This document shows positions 23,627 to 34,769 of a stretch of 64,000 bases of DNA, one piece after another. Made by a program: the position numbers and the translations under genes. The stretch comes from Rattus norvegicus (Eukaryota; Chordata; Mammalia; Rodentia; Muridae). The number at the start of each line of letters is the position of its first letter. The stretch's first letter is position 1. Under the pieces are notes generated by a model, which did no database searches, had not been told where the DNA came from, and saw only the letters and a list, made by a program, of their open reading frames with translations. The DNA is taken from NCBI RefSeq assembly GCF_036323735.1, contig NC_086020.1, positions 128,460,210-128,524,209 on the forward strand, given 5' to 3'.

Positions 23627-26600
23627 ATGAATATAACGGGAAGCTATAATCACTATGACTTAATATCTCTCAATATCAATGGCCTCAACTCCCCAATAAA
23701 AAGACATAGATTAACAAACTGGATACACAACGAGGACCCTGCATTCTGCTGCCTACAGGAAACACACCTCAGAGACAAAGACAGACACTACCTCAGAGTG
23801 AAAGGCTGGAAAACAATTTTCCAAGCAAATGGTCAGAAGAAGCAAGCTGGAGTAGCCATTCTAATATCAAATAAAATCAATTTCCAACTAAAAGTCATCA
23901 AAAAAGATAAGGAAGGACACTTCATATTCATCAAAGGGAAAATCCACCAAGATGAACTCTCAATCCTAAATATCTATGCCCCAAATACAAGGCACCTACA
24001 TACGTAAAAGAAACCTTACGAAAGCTCAAAGCACACATTGCACCCCACACAATAATAGTGGGAGATTTCAACACACCACTCTCATCAATGGACAGATCAT
24101 GGAAACAGAAATTAAACAGTGATGTCGACAGACTAAGAGAAGTCAAGAGCCAAATGGACTTAACGGATATTTATAGAACATTCTATCCTAAAGCAAAAGG
24201 ATATACCTTCTTCTCAGCTCCTCATGGTACTTTCTCCAAAATTGACCATATAATTGGTCAAAAAACGGGCCTCAACAGGTACAGAAAGATAGACATAATC
24301 CCATGCGTGCTATCGGACCACCACGGCCTAAAACTGGTCTTCAATAACAATAAGGGAAGAATGCCCACATATACGTGCAAATTGAACAATGCTCTACTCA
24401 ATGATGACCTGGTCAAGAAAGAAATAAAGAAAGAAATTAAAAACTTTTTAGAATTTAATGAAAATGAAGATACAACATACCCAAACTTAAGGGACACAAT
24501 GAAAGCTGTGCTAAGAGGAAAACTCATAGCGCTGAGTGCCTGCAGAAAGAAACAGGAAAGAGCATATGTCAGCAGCTTGACAGCACACCTAAAAGCTCTA
24601 GAACAAAAAGAAGCAAATACACCCAGGAGGAGTAGAAGGCAGGAAATAATCAAACTCAGAGCTGAAATCAACCAAGTAGAAACAAAAAGGACCATAGAGA
24701 GAATCAACAGAACCAAAAGTTGGTCTTTTGAGAAAATCAAAAAGATAGATAAACCCTTAGCCAGACTAACGAGAGGACACAGAGAGTGCGTCCAAATTAA
24801 CAAAATCAGAAATGAAAAGGGAGACATAACTACAGATTCAGAGGAAATTCAAAAAATCATCAGATCTTACTATAAAAACATATATTCAACAAAACTTGAA
24901 AATCTTCAGGAAATGGACAATTTCCTAGACAGATACCAGGTATCGAAGTTAAATCAGGAACAGATGAACCAGTTAAACAACCCCATAACTCCTAAGGAAA
25001 TAGAAGCAGACATTAAAGGTTTCCCAACCAAAAAGAGCCCAGGTCCAGACGGGTTTAGTGCAGAATTCTATCAAACCTTCATAGAAGACCTCATACCAAT
25101 ATTATCCAAAATATTCCACAAAACTGAAACAGATGGAGCACTACAGAATTCCTTCTATGAAGCCACAATTACTCTTATACCTAAACAACACAAAGACACA
25201 ACAAAGAAAGAGAACTTCAGACCAATTCCCCTTATGAATATCGATGCAAAAATACTCAATAAAATTCTGGCAAACCGAATTCAAGAGCACATCAAAACAA
25301 TCATCCACCACGATCAAGTAGGCTTCATCCCAGGCATGCAGGGATGGTTTAATATACGGAATACTATCAACGTGATCCATTATATAAACAAACTGAAAGA
25401 ACAGAACCACATGATCATTTCATTAGATGCTGAGAAAGCATTTGACAAAATTCAATACCCCTTCATGATAAAAGTCCTGGAAAGAATAGGAATTCAAGGC
25501 CCATACCTAAACATAGTAAAAGCCATATACAGCAAACCAGTTGCTAACATTAAACTAAATGGAGAGAAACTTGAAGCAATCCCACTAAAATCAGGGATTA
25601 GACAAGGCTGCCCACTCTCTCCCTACTTATTCAATATAGTTCTTGAAGTTCTAGCCAGAGCAATCAGACAGCAAAAGGAGATCAAGGGGATACAGATCGG
25701 AAAAGAAGAGGTCAAAATATCACTATTTGCAGATGACATGATAGTATATTTAAGTGATCCCAAAAGTTCCACCAGAGAACTACTAAAGCTGATAAACAAC
25801 TTCAGCAAAGTGGCTGGGTATAAAATTAACTCAAATAAATCAGTTGCCTTCCTCTATACAAAAGAGAAACAAGCTGAGAAAGAAATTTGGGAAACGACAC
25901 CCTTCATAATAGACCCAAATAATATAAAGTACCTCGGTGTGAATTTACCCAAGCAAGTAAAAGATCTGTACAATAAGAACTTCAAGACACTGAGGAAAGA
26001 AATTGAAGAAGACCTCAGAAGATGGAAAGATCTCCCATGCTCATGGATTGGCAGGATTAATTTAGTAAAAATGGCCATTTTACCAAAAGCAATCTACAGA
26101 TTCAATGCAATCCCCATCAAAATACCAATCCAATTCTACAAAGAGTTAGACAGAACAATTTGCAAATTCATCTGGAATAACAAAAAACCCAGGATAGCTA
26201 AAGCTATCCTCAACAATAAAAGGACTTCAGGGGGAATCACTATCCCTGAACTCAAGCAGTATTACAGAGCAATAGTGATAAAAACTGCATGGTATTGGTA
26301 CAGAGACAGACAGATAGACCAATGGAATAGAATTGAAGACCCAGAAATGAACCCACACACGTATGGTCACTTGATTTTTGACAAAGGAGCCAAAACCATC
26401 AAATGGAAAAATGATAGCATTTTCAGCAAATGGTGCTGGTTCAACTGGAGGGCAACATGTAGAAGAATGCAGATCGATCCATGCTTATCACCCTGTACAA
26501 AGCTTAAGTCCAAGTGGATCAAGGACCTCCACATCAAACCAGACACACTCAAACTAATAGAAGAAAAACTAGGGAAGCATCTGGAACATATGGGCACTGG

Positions 26601-27451
26601 AAAAAATTTCCTGAACAAAACACCAATGGCTTATGCTCTAAGATCAAGAATCGACAAATGGGATCTCATAAAACTGCAAAGCTTCTGTAAGGCAAAGGAC
26701 ACTGTGGTTAGGACAAAACGGCAACCAACAGATTGGGAAAAGATCTTTACCAATCCTACAACAGATTGAGGCCTTATATCCAAAATATACAAAGAACTCA
26801 AGAAGTTAGACCGCAGGGAAACAAATAACACTATTAAAAAATGGGGTTCAGAGCTAAACAAAGAATTCACAGCTGAGGAATTCCGAATGGCTGAGAAACA
26901 CCTAAAGAAATGTTCAACATCTTTAGTCATAAGGGAAATGCAAATCAAAACAACCCTGAGATTTCACCTCACACCAGTGAGAATGGCTAAGATCAAAAAC
27001 TCAGGTGACAGCAGATGCTGGCGAGGATGTGGAGAAAGAGGAACACTCCTCCATTGTTGGTGGGATTGCAGACTGGTAAAACCATTCTGGAAATCAGTCT
27101 GGAGGTTTCAGAAAATTGGACATTGAACTGCCTGAGGATCCAGCTATACCTCTCTTGGGCATATACCCAAAAGATGCCTCAACATATAAAAGAGACACGT
27201 GCTCCACTATGTTCATCGCAGCCTTATTTATAATAGCCAGAAAATGTAAAGAACCCAGATGCCCTTCAACAGAGGAATGGATACAGAAAATGTGGTACAT
27301 CTACACAATGGAATATTACTCAGCTATCAAAAACAACGAGTTTATGAAATTCGTAGGCAAATGGTTGGAGCTGGAAAATATCATCCTGAGTGAGCTAACC
27401 CAATCACAGAAAGACATACATGGTATGCACTCATTGATAAGTGGCTATTAG
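23627..27451 (+). pseudogene. L1 ORF2 (endonuclease-reverse transcriptase), three lesions
   Basis: ORF2p nicks DNA and reverse-transcribes L1 RNA at the nick. The ATG at 23627 opens the endonuclease domain. A 1-bp loss in a GGG run near 23992 shifts the frame, which stops at 24007. From 24058 a 903-codon frame follows: endonuclease motifs GDFN (residues 2-5) and SDHH (86-89), reverse transcriptase with SLDAEKAFD (about 453-461), RQGCPLSP, and the catalytic FADD (557-560; 25726-25737). A TGA at 26767-26769 ends it. The same frame reopens for the Cys motif (CWRGC...HCWWDC intact) until a 2-bp loss near 27106, after which the C-terminus continues in another frame to the TAG at 27451. Confidence 0.95.
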
Positions 27452-28197
27452 CCCAAATGCTTGAATTACCCTAGATCCCTAGAACAAACGAAACTCAAGA
27501 TGGATGATCAAAATGTGAATGCTTCACTCCTTTAAATGAGGAAAAAGAATACCCTTGGCTGGGAAGGGAGAGGCAAAGATTAAAACAGAGACTGAAGGAA
27601 CACCCATTCAGAGCCTGCCCCACAGGTGGCCCATACATATACAGCCACCCAATTAGACAAGATGGATGAAGCAAAGAAGTGCAGACCAACAGGAGCCGGA
27701 TGTAGATCGCTCCTGAGAGACACAGCCAGAATACAGCAAATACAGAGGCGAATGCCAGCAGCAAACCACTGAACTGAGAATAGGTCCCCCGTTGAAGGAA
27801 TCAGAGAAAGAACTGGAAGAGCTTGAAGGGGCTCGAGACCCCAAAAGTACAACAATGCCAAGCAACCAGAGCTTCCAGGGACTAAGCCACTACCTAAATA
27901 CTATACATGGACTGACCCTGGACTCTGACCCCATAGGTAGCAATGAATATCCTAGTAAGAGCACCAGTGGAAGGGGAAGCCCTGGGTCCTGCTAAGACTG
28001 AACCCACAGTGAACTAGACTATGGGGGGAGGGCGGCAATGGGGGGAGTATTGGGAGTGGGACACCCATAAGGAAGGGGAGTGGGGAGGGGGATGTTTGCC
28101 CGGAAACCGGGAAAGGGAATAAGACTTGAAATGTATATAAGAAATACTCAAGTTAATAAAAAAAATAATAATAAAAAAAAAGAAGAAAAAAAAAAAA
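27452..28197 (+). mobile_element. Young L1 3'UTR and A-rich tail
   Basis: Standard rat L1 3'UTR with G-rich tract (28022-28092), then aaatgtatataagaaatactcaagttaataa and an interrupted A tail from about 28155. A second L1 piece starts inside or right after the tail. Confidence 0.92.
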
Positions 28198-28687
28198 GAC
28201 ATCGATTAACAAACTGGATACACAACGAGGACCCTTCATTCTGCTGCCTACAGGAAACTCACCTCAGAGACAAAGACAGACACTACCTCAGAGTGAAAGG
28301 CTGGAAAACAACTTTCCAAGCAAATGGTCAGAAGAAGCAAGCTGGAGTAGCCATTCTAATATTAAATAAAATCAATTTCCAACTAAAAGTCATCAAAAAA
28401 GATAAGGAAGGACACTTCATATTCATCAAAGGACAAATCCACCAAGATGAACTCTCAATCCTAAATATCTATGCCCCAAATACAAGGGCACCTACATACG
28501 TAAAAGAAACCTTACTAAAGCTCAAAGCACACATTGCACCCCACACAATAATAGTGGGAGATTTCAACACACCACTCTCATCAATGGACAGATCATGGAT
28601 ACAGAAATTAAACAGTGCTGTCGACAGACTAAGAGAAAGGGAATAACACTTGAAATGTATATAAGAAATAATCAAGTTAATAAAAAA
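28198..28687 (+). mobile_element. Internally deleted short L1 (endonuclease segment fused to 3' tail)
   Basis: Bases 28198-28637 match ORF2 of the young L1 from about 23704 to 24142. The sequence then switches to the last 50 bp of the L1 3'UTR (agggaataacacttgaaatg) and an A tail. About 4 kb of ORF2 and 3'UTR are missing at the junction, which has 2-3 bp of shared sequence and no GT-AG signals. It follows the A tail of the larger L1 directly. It may be a separate insertion into that tail or part of the same event by template switching. Confidence 0.85.
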
Positions 28688-28696
28688 AAAACATCC

Positions 28697-29522
28697 CAAC
28701 CAAAAACAAAAGGTATACCTTCTTCTCAGCACCTCACGGTACCTTCTCCATATAATCTATCACAAGACAGGCCTCAACATACACAGGAAGATAGAAATAA
28801 TCCCATGCATCCTATCAGATAACCAAGGACTAAGACTGGTCTTCAATAACAAAAATAATGAGAGAAAACCCAAATATACATAGAAGTTCAACAACGCTCT
28901 CCTCAATGACAACTTGGTCAAGGAAGAACTAAAGAAAGAAATTAAAGGCTTCTTAGAATTTAATGGAAATGAGGATACAACATACCTAAACTTATTGGAC
29001 ACAATGAAAACCATGCTAAGAGGAAAACTCAAAGCTCTGAGTGCCTGCAAAAAGAAACAGGAGAAAGCATATGTCAGCAGCTTGACAGCACACCTAAAAG
29101 CTCTAGAACAAAATGAAATGAATAAACCCAAGAGGAGTAGAAGGCAGAAAATAATCCAAAACAGGGCTAAAGTCAACCAATAGAAATGAAAAGGACTATA
29201 TAAAGAACCAACAAAACCAGGATCTGGTTCTTTGAGAAAATCAACAAGATAGATTAAACCATTAGCCAGACTAAACAGAGGTCACAGAGAGTGTATCCAA
29301 ATTAACATAATCAGAAAAGTAAAGGGAGACATAACAACAGAATCTGAGGACATTAAAAAAATCACCAGATCCTCCTACAAAAGCCTATATTCAACAAAAC
29401 ATATATTCAAAAGCCTATATTCAACAAGGTATGAAAGTTAAATCAGGAACAAATAAACAAACCATCTAAACATCTCCATATCTCCTAAAGAAATGTAAGC
29501 AGTTATTAAAAGTCTCCCAAAC
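28697..29522 (+). pseudogene. Old L1 ORF2, middle part
   Basis: ORF2 of the old L1 resumes after the nested block, at the segment corresponding to KGYTFFSAP in other copies, and runs to the next insertion. The 28914-29183 frame still reads as ORF2 linker. Near 29377-29435 a stretch ending tatattcaacaa occurs twice in tandem, in place of normal ORF2 sequence. Bases 29508-29522 are the left target-site copy of the next insertion. Confidence 0.88.
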
Positions 29523-31232
29523 AGCAGCAGCTCTCTGCTCCCAGACACACCTCAGAGACAAAGACAGACATTACCTCAGAGTGAAAGGCTGGAAAACAAT
29601 TTTCCAAGCAAATGGTCAGAAGAAGCAAGCTGGAGTAGCCATTCTAATATCAAATAAAATCAATTTTCAACTAAAAGTCATCAAAAAAGATAAGGAAGGA
29701 CAATTCATATTCATCAAAGGAAAAATCCACCAAGATGAACTCTCAATCCTAAATATCTATGCCCCAAATACAAGGGCACCTACATACGTAAAAGAAATCT
29801 TACTAAAGCTCAAAACACACATTGCACGTCACACAATAATAGTGGGAGATTTCAACACCCTACCCTCATCAATGGACAGATCATGGAAACAGAAATTAAA
29901 CAGTGATGTCGACAGACTAAGAGAAGTCATGAGCCAAATGGACTTAACGGATATTTATAGAACATTCTATCCTAAAGCAAAAGGATATACCTTCTTCTCA
30001 GCTCCTCATGGTACTTTCTCCAAAATTGACCATATAATTGGTCAAAAAACGGGCCTCAACAGGTACAGAAAGATAGAAATAATCCCATGCGTGCTATCGG
30101 ACCACCATGGCCTAAAACTGGTCTTCAATAACAATAAGGGAAGAATGCCCACATATACGTGGAAATTGAACAATGCTCTACTCAATGATAACCTGGTCAA
30201 GGAAGAAATAAAGAAAGAAATTAAAAACTTTTTAGAATTTAATGAAAATGAAGGTACAACATACCCAAACTTATGGGACACAATGAAAGCTGTGCTAAGA
30301 GGAAAACTCATAGCGCTGAGTGCCTGCAGAAAGAAACAGGAAAGAGCATATGTCAGCAGCTTGACAGCACACCTAAAAGCTCTAGAACAAAAAGAAGCAA
30401 ATACACCCAGGAGGAGTAGAAGTCAGGAAATAATCAAACTCAGAGCTGAAATCAACCAAGTAGATACAAAAAGGACCATAGAAAGAATCAACAGAACCAA
30501 AAGTTGGTTTTTTGAGAAAATCAACAAGATAGATAAACCCTTAGCCAGACTAACGAGAGGACACAGAGAGTGCGTCCAAATTAACAAAATCAGAAACGAA
30601 AAGGGAGACATAACTACAGATTCAGAGGAAATTCAAAAAATCATCAGATCTTACTATAAAAACGTATATTCAACAAAACTTGAAAACCTTCAGGAAATGG
30701 ACAATTTCCTAGACAGATACCAGGTATCGAAGTTAAATCAGGAACAGATAAACCAGTTAAACAACCCCATAACTCCTAAGGAAATAGAAGCAGTCATTAA
30801 AGGTCCAGACGGGTTTAGTGCAGAATTCTATCAAACCTTCATAGAAGACCTCATACCAATATTATCCAAACTAATCCACAAAATTGAAACAGATGGAGCA
30901 CTACCGAATACCTTCTACGAAGCCACAATTACTCTTATACCTAAACCACACAAAGACACAACAAAGAAAGAGAACTTCAGACCAATTTCCCTTATGAATA
31001 TCGACGCAAAAATACTCAATAAAATTCTGGCAAACCGAATTCAAGAAGCCCTGGGTCCTGCTAAGACTGAACCCCCAGTGAACTAGACTATGGGGGGGAG
31101 GGCGGCAATGGGGGGAGGGTTGGGAGGGGAACACCCATAAGGAAGGGGAGGGGGGAGGGGGATGTTGCCCGGAAACTGGGAAAGGGAATAACACTAGAAA
31201 TGTATATAAGAAATACTCAATTTAACAAAAAA
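29523..31232 (+). mobile_element. Doubly deleted young L1 with perfect target-site duplication
   Basis: Flanked by aaaagtctcccaaac (29508-29522 and 31233-31247). It begins with the first 24 bp of an L1 5'UTR (compare 21659-21682), jumps at 29546/29547 into the ORF2 endonuclease, runs through part of the reverse transcriptase, then jumps at 31046/31047 into the 3'UTR (agccctgggtcctgctaag) and ends in an A tail. ORF1, most of the 5'UTR and the second half of ORF2 are missing. Both joints share about 2 bp, and neither shows splice signals. Confidence 0.92.
29581..31086 (+). pseudogene. Partial L1 ORF2: endonuclease and N-terminal reverse transcriptase, 3'UTR-encoded end
   Basis: A 501-codon frame is open without stops; the frame is already open upstream of 29581, and no ATG is placed like the ORF2 start. 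It keeps GDFN and SDHH endonuclease motifs and the linker. In the reverse transcriptase it lacks eight residues (LPTKKSPG) after EAVIKG, an in-frame 24-bp deletion at about 30804. It loses the FADD motif because the frame crosses into 3'UTR at 31047 and ends after about 12 foreign codons at 31086. The first endonuclease residues are also absent. Inactive as reverse transcriptase. Confidence 0.9.
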
Positions 31233-31247
31233 AAAAGTCTCCCAAAC

Positions 31248-33595
31248 AAAAAGAGCCCAGGATCAGATCGGTTTAGTGCAGAATTCTATTAGACATCCAT
31301 AGAAGACCTCATACCAATAATGCAATAATGTCTACACTATTCCACAAAATAGAAATAGACAGAACTACCAAATTCCTTCTATGAAACCATAGTTACTCTT
31401 ATACACATATACTCAATAAAAGTGTTGCAAACAGAATCCAAGAACACATCAAAAGAGTCATTCATGTTGATCAAGTAGACTTCATCACAGGGATGCAGGT
31501 ATGGTTTAATATATGGAAATCAATCAACATAATCCACTTTATAAAAAAACTCAATAATAAGTACCACATGATCATTTCACAAGATGCTGAGAAAGCATTT
31601 GACTAAATTCAACACTCCTTCATGATAAAAGCTCTGGGAAAATCAGGAATTCGAGGCACTTATCTAGACATAATAAAAGTAATATACAGCAAATGTAGCT
31701 AACATCAAACTAAATGGAGAAAAACTTGAAGCAATCCCATTAAAATCAGAGACTAAACCAGGCCGCCCACTCTCTCCCTACTTATTCAGTATAGTACTTG
31801 AAGTCCTAGCCAGAGCAATCAGACAATGAATGGAGCTCAAAGGAATAGAAATTAGAAGGGGATAAATCACTATTTGCAGATGATACGATAATGTACTTAA
31901 GTGACCCCAAAAGTTCCACCAGAGAACTCCTTAACCTGATAAACGACTTCAGCAAAGTGATGGGGTATAAAATTATCTCACACAAATCAGTAGCCTTCCT
32001 CTACTCAAAGGAAAAACAGGCTGAGAAAAAATTAGAGGAATGACAACCTTCACAATAGTCCCAAATAATATAAAATATATTGGTGTGACTTTAACCAAAC
32101 AACTTAAAAATCTGTATGACAAGAACTTCAAGTCTCTGAAGAAAGAAATTGAGCTCAGAAGATGGAAAGATCTCTGATGCTCATGGATTTTCAGGATGAA
32201 TAAAGTAAAAATGGCCATTTTGCCAAAAGCAATCTACAGATTCAATGCAATCCCCATCAAAATTCTCACTCATTTCTTTATAGAGATAGAAAGAGCAATT
32301 TGCAAATTTGTTTGGAATAACAAAAAATCCAGGAGAGTGAAAACTATAGTCAATAATAAAAGAACTTCTGGGGGAATCACCATCCCTGACTTTAAGCAAT
32401 ATTACAGAGCAATGGTTATAAAAACTGTATGGTATTGTTACAGAGATGGGCAGATTGATCACTGGAAGAGAATTGAACACTCAGAAATGAAGACACAGAC
32501 TTATAGTCACTTGATATTTGACCAAAGAGCTAAATCTGTGCAATGGAAGAAAGATAGCATTTTCAACAAATGGTGCTGTTCCAACTGGAGGTTAGCATGT
32601 AGAAAAATACAAATTGATCCATTCCTATCACCCTGTACAAAGCTTAAGCTGAAGTGGATCAAGGACCTCCACATCAAACCAGATACACTCAAATTAATAG
32701 AAGAAAGAGTTGGGAAGAGTCTAGAACACATGGGTACTGGAGAAAATTTCCTGAACAAAACACCAGTGGCTTATGCTGTAAGATCAAGAATACACAAATG
32801 GGACCTGATAAAACTGCAAAGCTTCTGTAAGGCAAAAGAGACTGTCATTAGGACAAAATGGAAACCAACAGATTGGGAAAAGATCTTTACCAATCCTACA
32901 ACTGATAGACATCTATTATTCAAAGTATACAAAAAAATCAAAGAGTTAGACTCCAGAAAACCAAATAACTCCATTAAAATGGGGTACAGAGCTAAACAAA
33001 ACATTCTCAGCTGAGGAATATCGAATGGACAAAAAAGCACTTAAAGAAATGTTCATTATCCTTAGTCATCAGGAAAATGCAAATGAAAACAACCCTGAGA
33101 TTCCAACGCACACCAGTCAGAATGGCAAAGATCAAAATTCAGGTGACAGCAGATGCTGGTGAGGATGTGGAGAAAGAGGAACGTTACTCCATTGTTGGTC
33201 GGACTGCAAACTTGTACAACTACTCTGGAAATCAGTCTGGAGGTTCCTCAGACAATTGGGCATTCCTCTACTTGAGGACCCATCTATATATACCTCTCCT
33301 GGGCATATACCCAAAAAGATGCTCCAACATATAACAAAGACACAGGCTTCAGTATGTTCATAGCAACCTTATTTATAATAACTAGAAGCTGCAAAGAACC
33401 CAGATGCCCTTCAAGAAAGGGATGGATTCAAAAAATGTGGTACATCTGTACAATGGAATGCTACTCAGCTATCGAAAAAATGACTTCATGAAATTCATAG
33501 GCAAATGGAATGAACTAGAAAATATCATCCTGAGTGAGGTAACCCAATCACAGAAAAACACCCTTAGTATGCACTCATTGATAAGTGGATATTGG
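31248..33595 (+). pseudogene. Old L1 ORF2, 3' part
   Basis: ORF2 resumes at the segment AAAAAGAGCCCAGG and continues through reverse transcriptase (FADD retained at about 31872-31883, in a broken frame) and C-terminal region. The longest open stretch is 32196-33014. The Cys motif region lies around 33150-33210. Many frameshifts and stops. Confidence 0.9.
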
Positions 33596-34299
33596 TCCCA
33601 AAACTCAAATTTCCCAAGATGCAATCCAGAAACCACAGGAAGCCCAAGAAGAAGAATGACCAAAAAGCAGATGCTCCTTCTCCTTCTTCAAAGGGGAAAA
33701 ACCTACCCATATGAGGGGATATTGAAGGAAAGTTTACAGCAGCGACTGAAGGAATGGCCATTCAGAGACTGCCGCTCATGTGGCCCATATATATATACAG
33801 CCACCCAAACTAGATAAGATGGATGAAGCTAAAAAGTGCATGCTACTGGGACCAGATATAGATCTCTCCTGAGAGACACATCCAGAGCATGTCCAATACA
33901 GAGGTCAAGGCTAGCAGCAAATCACTGAACTGAGAACAGGACTCCGTTTAGGGAATATGAGGAAGGATTGAAAGAGCTGAAGGGGCTTGCATCCACATAA
34001 GAACAACAAAGTCAACCAACCAGAGCTTCCAGGGACTAAACCAGTACTGAAAGACTATACATGGACTGACCCAGGGCTCCAACTGCATATGCAGCAGAGA
34101 ATAGTGGAAAGGGAAGCCCTTTTTCCTGCCAAGGTTGGACACCTGTGCAGGGGAATGTTGGGGGTTGGGTGGTAAAGGATGTAGATGGGGGAACCCTTAT
34201 ATGGGGGAGGTGGTGGGTATGCGGGCTTATGGAAAGGAAACTGGAAAGGAACTACCATTTGAAATGTAAGTTAAGAAATATATCTAATAAAATAAATTA
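33596..34299 (+). mobile_element. Old L1 3'UTR
   Basis: Diverged 3'UTR with the ggccattcagagactgcc, tgagagacacatcc and gggctccaactgcatatg blocks. It ends aatatatctaataaaataaatt before the right target-site copy (34300-34314). Confidence 0.88.
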
Positions 34300-34527
34300 A
34301 AAAATACTGCTGGAACAATATTAATGGAAAATATTTCTGTGAACTCTCTTAAAAGATGCAGCTTATGTCTTTGTAACTAAAGAAATCCTGATTTGGATAC
34401 AAAAAATGTTATAATCACAACAATAACCAGACTTTAAACATATCCAACTTTGATAACTTCTCATAAAAATCGATAGTCAACAAAATATTATTATAATCAT
34501 CTCTTGGGAAGATGTCATATGGAAGAA

Positions 34528-34689
34528 ATGTACCAGCTCAGGCTACTTTATCCAGCGAAACTCTCAATTAACATAGATGGAGAAACCAAGATATTTCAGG
34601 ACAAAACCAAATTTATACAATATCTTTCTACAAATCCAGCTTTACAAACAACAATAGATGGAATACTCCAACACAAGGAGAGAAACTAG
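34528..34689 (+). pseudogene. L1 ORF1 C-terminal end
   Basis: In-frame ORF1 C-terminus (LLYPAKLSINIDGETKIF ... STNPAL) ending with a TAG at 34687-34689. The upstream ORF1 is missing. Confidence 0.85.
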
Positions 34690-34769
34690 GCCATATACAA
34701 AGCAAGAATGCAATCTCCTTGCAAAGAAACCAAAAGAAGAAAGATACACAAACATAATTCTACCTCTAA

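Larger units (their letters stand above)
21654..28197 (+). mobile_element. Young, nearly full-length rat L1
   Basis: Complete order: 5'UTR (21654-22376), ORF1 (22377-23550), ORF2 (23627-27451), 3'UTR and A-rich tail (27452-28197), about 6.5 kb. It sits inside the endonuclease region of an older L1. Target-site duplication aaaacatcc flanks the block at 21645-21653 and 28688-28696, the right copy lying beyond a second small L1. Both ORFs carry only a few lesions, so the insertion is recent on the L1 scale, but it cannot be autonomous. Confidence 0.95.
19351..34299 (+). mobile_element. Old L1, host of two nested L1 insertions
   Basis: The element starts inside a 5'UTR at about 19351 and ends with aatatatctaataaaa at 34299. 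Its flanks carry a 15-bp target-site duplication that differs at one base: aaaaatactgttgga (19336-19350) and aaaaatactgctgga (34300-34314). Removing the two insertions (21654-28687 plus one TSD copy; 29523-31232 plus one TSD copy) gives a continuous 5'UTR-ORF1-ORF2-3'UTR order. Remaining pieces are 19351-21653, 28697-29522 and 31248-34299. All coding parts are multiply broken. Confidence 0.93.

Noticed and set aside
24058..26769. Reverse transcriptase of possible retroviral or group II intron origin
   Set aside because: The order endonuclease (GDFN, SDHH) - RT (FADD) - Cys motif, the 3'UTR and the A tail identify L1; no protease, RNase H, integrase or LTR is present.
30795..30815. The 24 bp missing from the L1 ORF2 near 30804 start with GT and end with AG in other copies, like a spliced intron
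   Set aside because: 24 bp is far below the minimum size of a spliceosomal intron. A shared AGGT at both ends explains the deletion by slippage or microhomology.
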